Source of the DNA: Lachnospiraceae bacterium UBA7589
GTDB lineage: Bacteria > Bacillota > Clostridia > Lachnospirales > Lachnospiraceae
Length of the DNA: 8,132 bases
Direction of reading: 5' to 3'
NCBI GenBank assembly: GCA_002476495.1
Contig: DLKL01000032.1
Coordinates: forward strand, 1-8,132
The notes beneath the pieces were generated by a model. It had not been told where the DNA came from, made no database searches, and worked only from the letters and a program-made list of their open reading frames with translations. Shown here piece by piece: positions 6,292-8,132 of this stretch (position 1 is the stretch's first letter; the number at the start of each line of letters is the position of its first letter). A program made the position numbers and the translations under genes.

Positions 6292-7302
6292 CTAGAACTT
6301 ACCGGCATTTGCTGCTTCCTCAATGGAAACCGCAACTGCAACTGTCATACCAACCATTGGGTTGTTTCCGGCACCGATAAGACCCATCATCTCAACGTGT
6401 GCAGGAACTGATGAAGAACCTGCGAACTGTGCATCTGAATGCATACGTCCCATAGTATCTGTCATACCATATGATGCAGGACCGGCTGCCATGTTATCAG
6501 GATGAAGTGTACGTCCAGTACCACCACCTGATGCTACGGAGAAGTACTTCTTACCCTGCTCGATGCATTCCTTCTTGTAAGTACCTGCAACAGGATGCTG
6601 GAATCTTGTTGGGTTAGTTGAGTTACCGGTAATAGATACATCAACACCCTCCTTGTGCATAATTGCAACACCTTCGCAAACATCATTTGCACCATAGCAA
6701 TTAACCTTGGCACGAAGTCCCTCTGAGTAAGACTTTCTGAAAACTTCCTTTACAGTGTTTGTGTATGGATCATATTCAGTCTCAACAAAAGTGAAACCAT
6801 TAATTCTTGAAATAATCTGAGCTGCATCCTTGCCAAGTCCGTTAAGAATAACTCTGAGTGGCTCTTTACGAACCTTATTGGCCTTCTCTGCAATGCCGAT
6901 TGCACCCTCGGCTGCTGCGAATGACTCGTGACCGGCCAGGAAACAGAAACACTTAGTATCCTCCTCAAGGAGCATCTTTCCTAAGTTACCATGTCCAAGA
7001 CCAACCTTACGGGTATCTGCAACCGAACCCGGAATACAGAATGACTGAAGTCCCTCTCCTATAGCTGCCGCAGCCTCTGCAGCCTTTCTGCAGCCCTTTT
7101 TGATTGCAATGGCAGCACCTACAGTATAAGCCCACTTTGCGTTTTCAAAACAAATCGGCTGAATACTCTCAACCTGCTTATATACGTCAAGACCTGCATC
7201 CTTTGTAATTTTCTCAGCCTCCTCTATGGAACTGATACCATACTCAGCAAGCTTAGCCTCAATTTGCTTAATTCTTCTCTCATATGCTTCAAATAATGCC
7301 AT
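6292..7302 (-). CDS. GGGtGRT-family protein of unknown function
   Basis: This 336-residue soluble protein belongs to the family named for its glycine-rich motif, seen here as 'SGGGTGRTLHPDNM' near residues 258-271. No biochemical role is established to my knowledge. Other striking segments are 'IQPICFENAKWAYTVGAA' near 47, 'CIPGSVADTRKVGLGHGNLG' near 89, 'FLAGHESFAAAEGA' near 121, 'VILNGLGKDAAQIISRINGF' near 151, and 'SITGNSTNPTRFQHPVAGTY' near 223. Eight cysteines are spread along the chain (C51, C71, C89, C118, C120, C202, C209, C246). There is no signal peptide or membrane helix. The ATG at 7302 sits 8 bases from AGGAGGT. The in-frame GTG at 7308 is only 2 bases from it and is rejected. 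The ribosome site overlaps the stop of the Fe-S scaffold gene upstream, so the two are tightly coupled. That suggests this protein holds or handles an Fe-S cluster, but this is inference. Confidence 0.88.
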   Translation of the reverse strand: MALFEAYERRIKQIEAKLAEYGISSIEEAEKITKDAGLDVYKQVESIQPICFENAKWAYTVGAAIAIKKGCRKAAEAAAAIGEGLQSFCIPGSVADTRKVGLGHGNLGKMLLEEDTKCFCFLAGHESFAAAEGAIGIAEKANKVRKEPLRVILNGLGKDAAQIISRINGFTFVETEYDPYTNTVKEVFRKSYSEGLRAKVNCYGANDVCEGVAIMHKEGVDVSITGNSTNPTRFQHPVAGTYKKECIEQGKKYFSVASGGGTGRTLHPDNMAAGPASYGMTDTMGRMHSDAQFAGSSSVPAHVEMMGLIGAGNNPMVGMTVAVAVSIEEAANAGKF

Positions 7303-7310
7303 CTTCACTT

Positions 7311-7318
7311 ACCTCCTA
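7311..7318 (-). promoter_or_regulatory. Strong ribosome site of the GGGtGRT gene, overlapping the scaffold stop codon
   Basis: Read on the minus strand, TAGGAGGT is a near-perfect Shine-Dalgarno sequence. Its TAG is the stop codon of the scaffold gene. The 8-base spacing to the ATG at 7302 decides the start over the GTG at 7308. The arrangement implies high expression and coupling of the pair. Confidence 0.85.
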
Positions 7319-8008
7319 CTGTTCTCTAGGATCAATGATCTTAACTGCATCAGCAACACGACCATACTGTCCCTTAGCCTTCTCCCAAGCTGTGTTAGGA
7401 TCATCACCCTTCTTGATGAAATCTGTCATCTTTCCAAGACTGACAAACTGATATCCGATAATCTCATTATCAGCATCAAGAGCAATACCTGTAACATATC
7501 CTTCAGCCATCTCAAGGTAACGAGGTCCCTTCTTAAGAGTACCATACATAGTACCAACCTGTGAACGGAGACCCTTTCCGAGATCCTCAAGACCGGCACC
7601 TATAGCAAGACCATCCTCTGAGAATGCACTCTGTGAACGTCCATAAACAATCTGTAAGAATAATTCTCTCATGGCAGTATTAATAGCATCACAAACAAGG
7701 TCAGTATTAAGTGCCTCCATAACAGTTCTTCCCGGAAGAATCTCTGCAGCCATAGCAGCTGAGTGAGTCATACCTGAACAACCGATAGTCTCTACCAATG
7801 CTTCCTGTATTATACCTTCCTTAACATTAAGAGTAAGCTTGCACGCACCCTGCTGTGGTGCACACCAGCCCACACCATGTGTTAAACCGGAAATGTCTTT
7901 TACTTCTTTTGCCTTTACCCATTTTGCTTCTTCAGGGATTGGCGCACAACCATGGTTTACACCCTGAGCAACTGGGCACATGTTCTCTACCTCATGTGAA
8001 TAAATCAT
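7316..8008 (-). CDS. IscU/NifU-like iron-sulfur cluster scaffold protein, variant type
   Basis: This 230-residue cytosolic protein has a central region resembling the IscU/NifU N-terminal scaffold on which Fe-S clusters are built. 'GWCAPQQGACKLTLNV' near 47-62 aligns with the IscU 'GAPACGDVMKLQI' region. 'ETIGCSGMTHSAAMAAEILPGRTVMEAL' near 73-100 aligns with the IscU 'GCGSAIASSS...GKSLDEA' segment, so C77 matches the second scaffold cysteine. The first cysteine of IscU and its neighbouring Asp are not at the expected place: Gln52/Gln53 and Gly54 fall there, with C49 and C56 flanking. Further cysteines are C11, C21 and C106. IscU has about 128 residues, so about 100 extra residues flank the core, mainly C-terminal. 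GAAAGGAG lies 7 bases before the ATG at 8008. It is followed directly by the GGGtGRT gene, so it is likely a dedicated partner rather than the general Isc/Suf scaffold. Confidence 0.82.
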   Translation of the reverse strand: MIYSHEVENMCPVAQGVNHGCAPIPEEAKWVKAKEVKDISGLTHGVGWCAPQQGACKLTLNVKEGIIQEALVETIGCSGMTHSAAMAAEILPGRTVMEALNTDLVCDAINTAMRELFLQIVYGRSQSAFSEDGLAIGAGLEDLGKGLRSQVGTMYGTLKKGPRYLEMAEGYVTGIALDADNEIIGYQFVSLGKMTDFIKKGDDPNTAWEKAKGQYGRVADAVKIIDPREQ

Positions 8009-8132
8009 TTTGAGACTCCTTTCAAATGTAAATATTTTAAAAAAACATCATCGCATATATTTTCTCATAAATCGACAAAATAGTCTACCTTTTTTGAAAA
8101 TTTTTCTCATGCTTTCCACTCAAAAAAAGTGG
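8009..8132 (-). promoter_or_regulatory. Leader region of the scaffold-GGGtGRT operon; promoter not resolved
   Basis: This A+T-rich stretch upstream of the scaffold gene holds its ribosome site (CTCCTTTC on the plus strand, 8016-8023). A promoter is expected here or just beyond the window. The best -35-like string on the minus strand is TTGTCG near 8072-8077, but no good -10 lies 16-18 bases downstream. No ORF, tRNA or recognised riboswitch is visible. Confidence 0.3.

Noticed and set aside
5849..6380. Plus-strand ORFs of about 100 codons opposite the start of potA and the intergenic region
   Set aside because: They mirror the potA and GGGtGRT coding frames, have no recognisable domain and no good ribosome site, and run through the promoter and terminator.
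7226..7564. Plus-strand 112-codon ORF spanning the scaffold/GGGtGRT junction
   Set aside because: It lies wholly antisense to two well-supported genes, and the translation shows no family pattern.
8060..8080. Possible promoter with TTGTCG as -35 for the scaffold operon
   Set aside because: No acceptable -10 hexamer occurs at a 16-18 base spacing; the nearest choices match consensus poorly.
8060..8110. Repeated TTTTCTCAT about 42 bases apart in the leader of the scaffold gene
   Set aside because: Two copies of a 9-base A/T-rich word in such sequence are not beyond chance, and the flanks do not match.
8116..8132. Inverted repeat CCACT...AGTGG at the right edge
   Set aside because: The stem is only 5 bp and the window ends on its last base, so a longer hairpin or terminator cannot be shown.
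1..8132. CRISPR array, tRNA, rRNA, insertion sequence, phage or toxin-antitoxin genes
   Set aside because: No spaced direct repeats, cloverleaf-like sequence, transposase motifs or paired small ORFs were seen on either strand.

Overview
The window looks like chromosome from a low-to-mid GC anaerobic Firmicute, most likely a Clostridia/Lachnospiraceae-type gut bacterium. The evidence is strong AGGAG-type ribosome binding sites, a potABCD operon with enlarged PotA and PotD proteins, and a GGGtGRT protein paired with a NifU/IscU-like scaffold, a combination I associate with Clostridia. No species can be named from the sequence alone.

Left end (1-1501, plus strand). The window opens inside the 3' end of a gene resembling rsmG (16S rRNA m7G527 methyltransferase). 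It is overlapped by a 154-codon ORF that is plainly a chimera: about 78 residues of a DUF486 small membrane protein joined in frame to the last ~75 residues of the redox chaperone Hsp33, including its zinc-binding cysteines. By hand count G+C rises from about 29% (1-410) to about 43% (411-635), and a 20-base tract without any G or C (391-410) sits at the step. Either the left ~400 bases come from another genome (assembly join or recombination), or this is a real gene fusion. A PHP-family phosphoesterase follows and ends in a bidirectional terminator.

Middle (1520-6180, minus strand). A complete polyamine ABC importer operon is read leftward as potA-potB-potC-potD from a well-formed sigma-A-type promoter (TTTACA, 17 bp, TATGAT) just upstream of potA. 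PotA is the ATPase, PotB and PotC are the permeases, and PotD is a lipoprotein that captures the substrate. PotA and PotD are each about 100-140 residues longer than the classical proteins. A near-palindrome overlaps the -35 box, and a perfect 12-bp palindrome fills the space between the SD-like sequence and the potA start codon.

Right end (6206-8132, minus strand). A two-gene operon encodes an IscU/NifU-like Fe-S scaffold followed by a GGGtGRT-family protein of unknown function. It ends in a strong terminator that insulates it from the pot promoter. This pair is the best candidate here for an undescribed biochemical system. Its genes look richer in G+C and more codon-biased than the transporter genes, as expected for well-expressed metabolism. 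The last ~120 bases are its leader region, where I see no convincing promoter.
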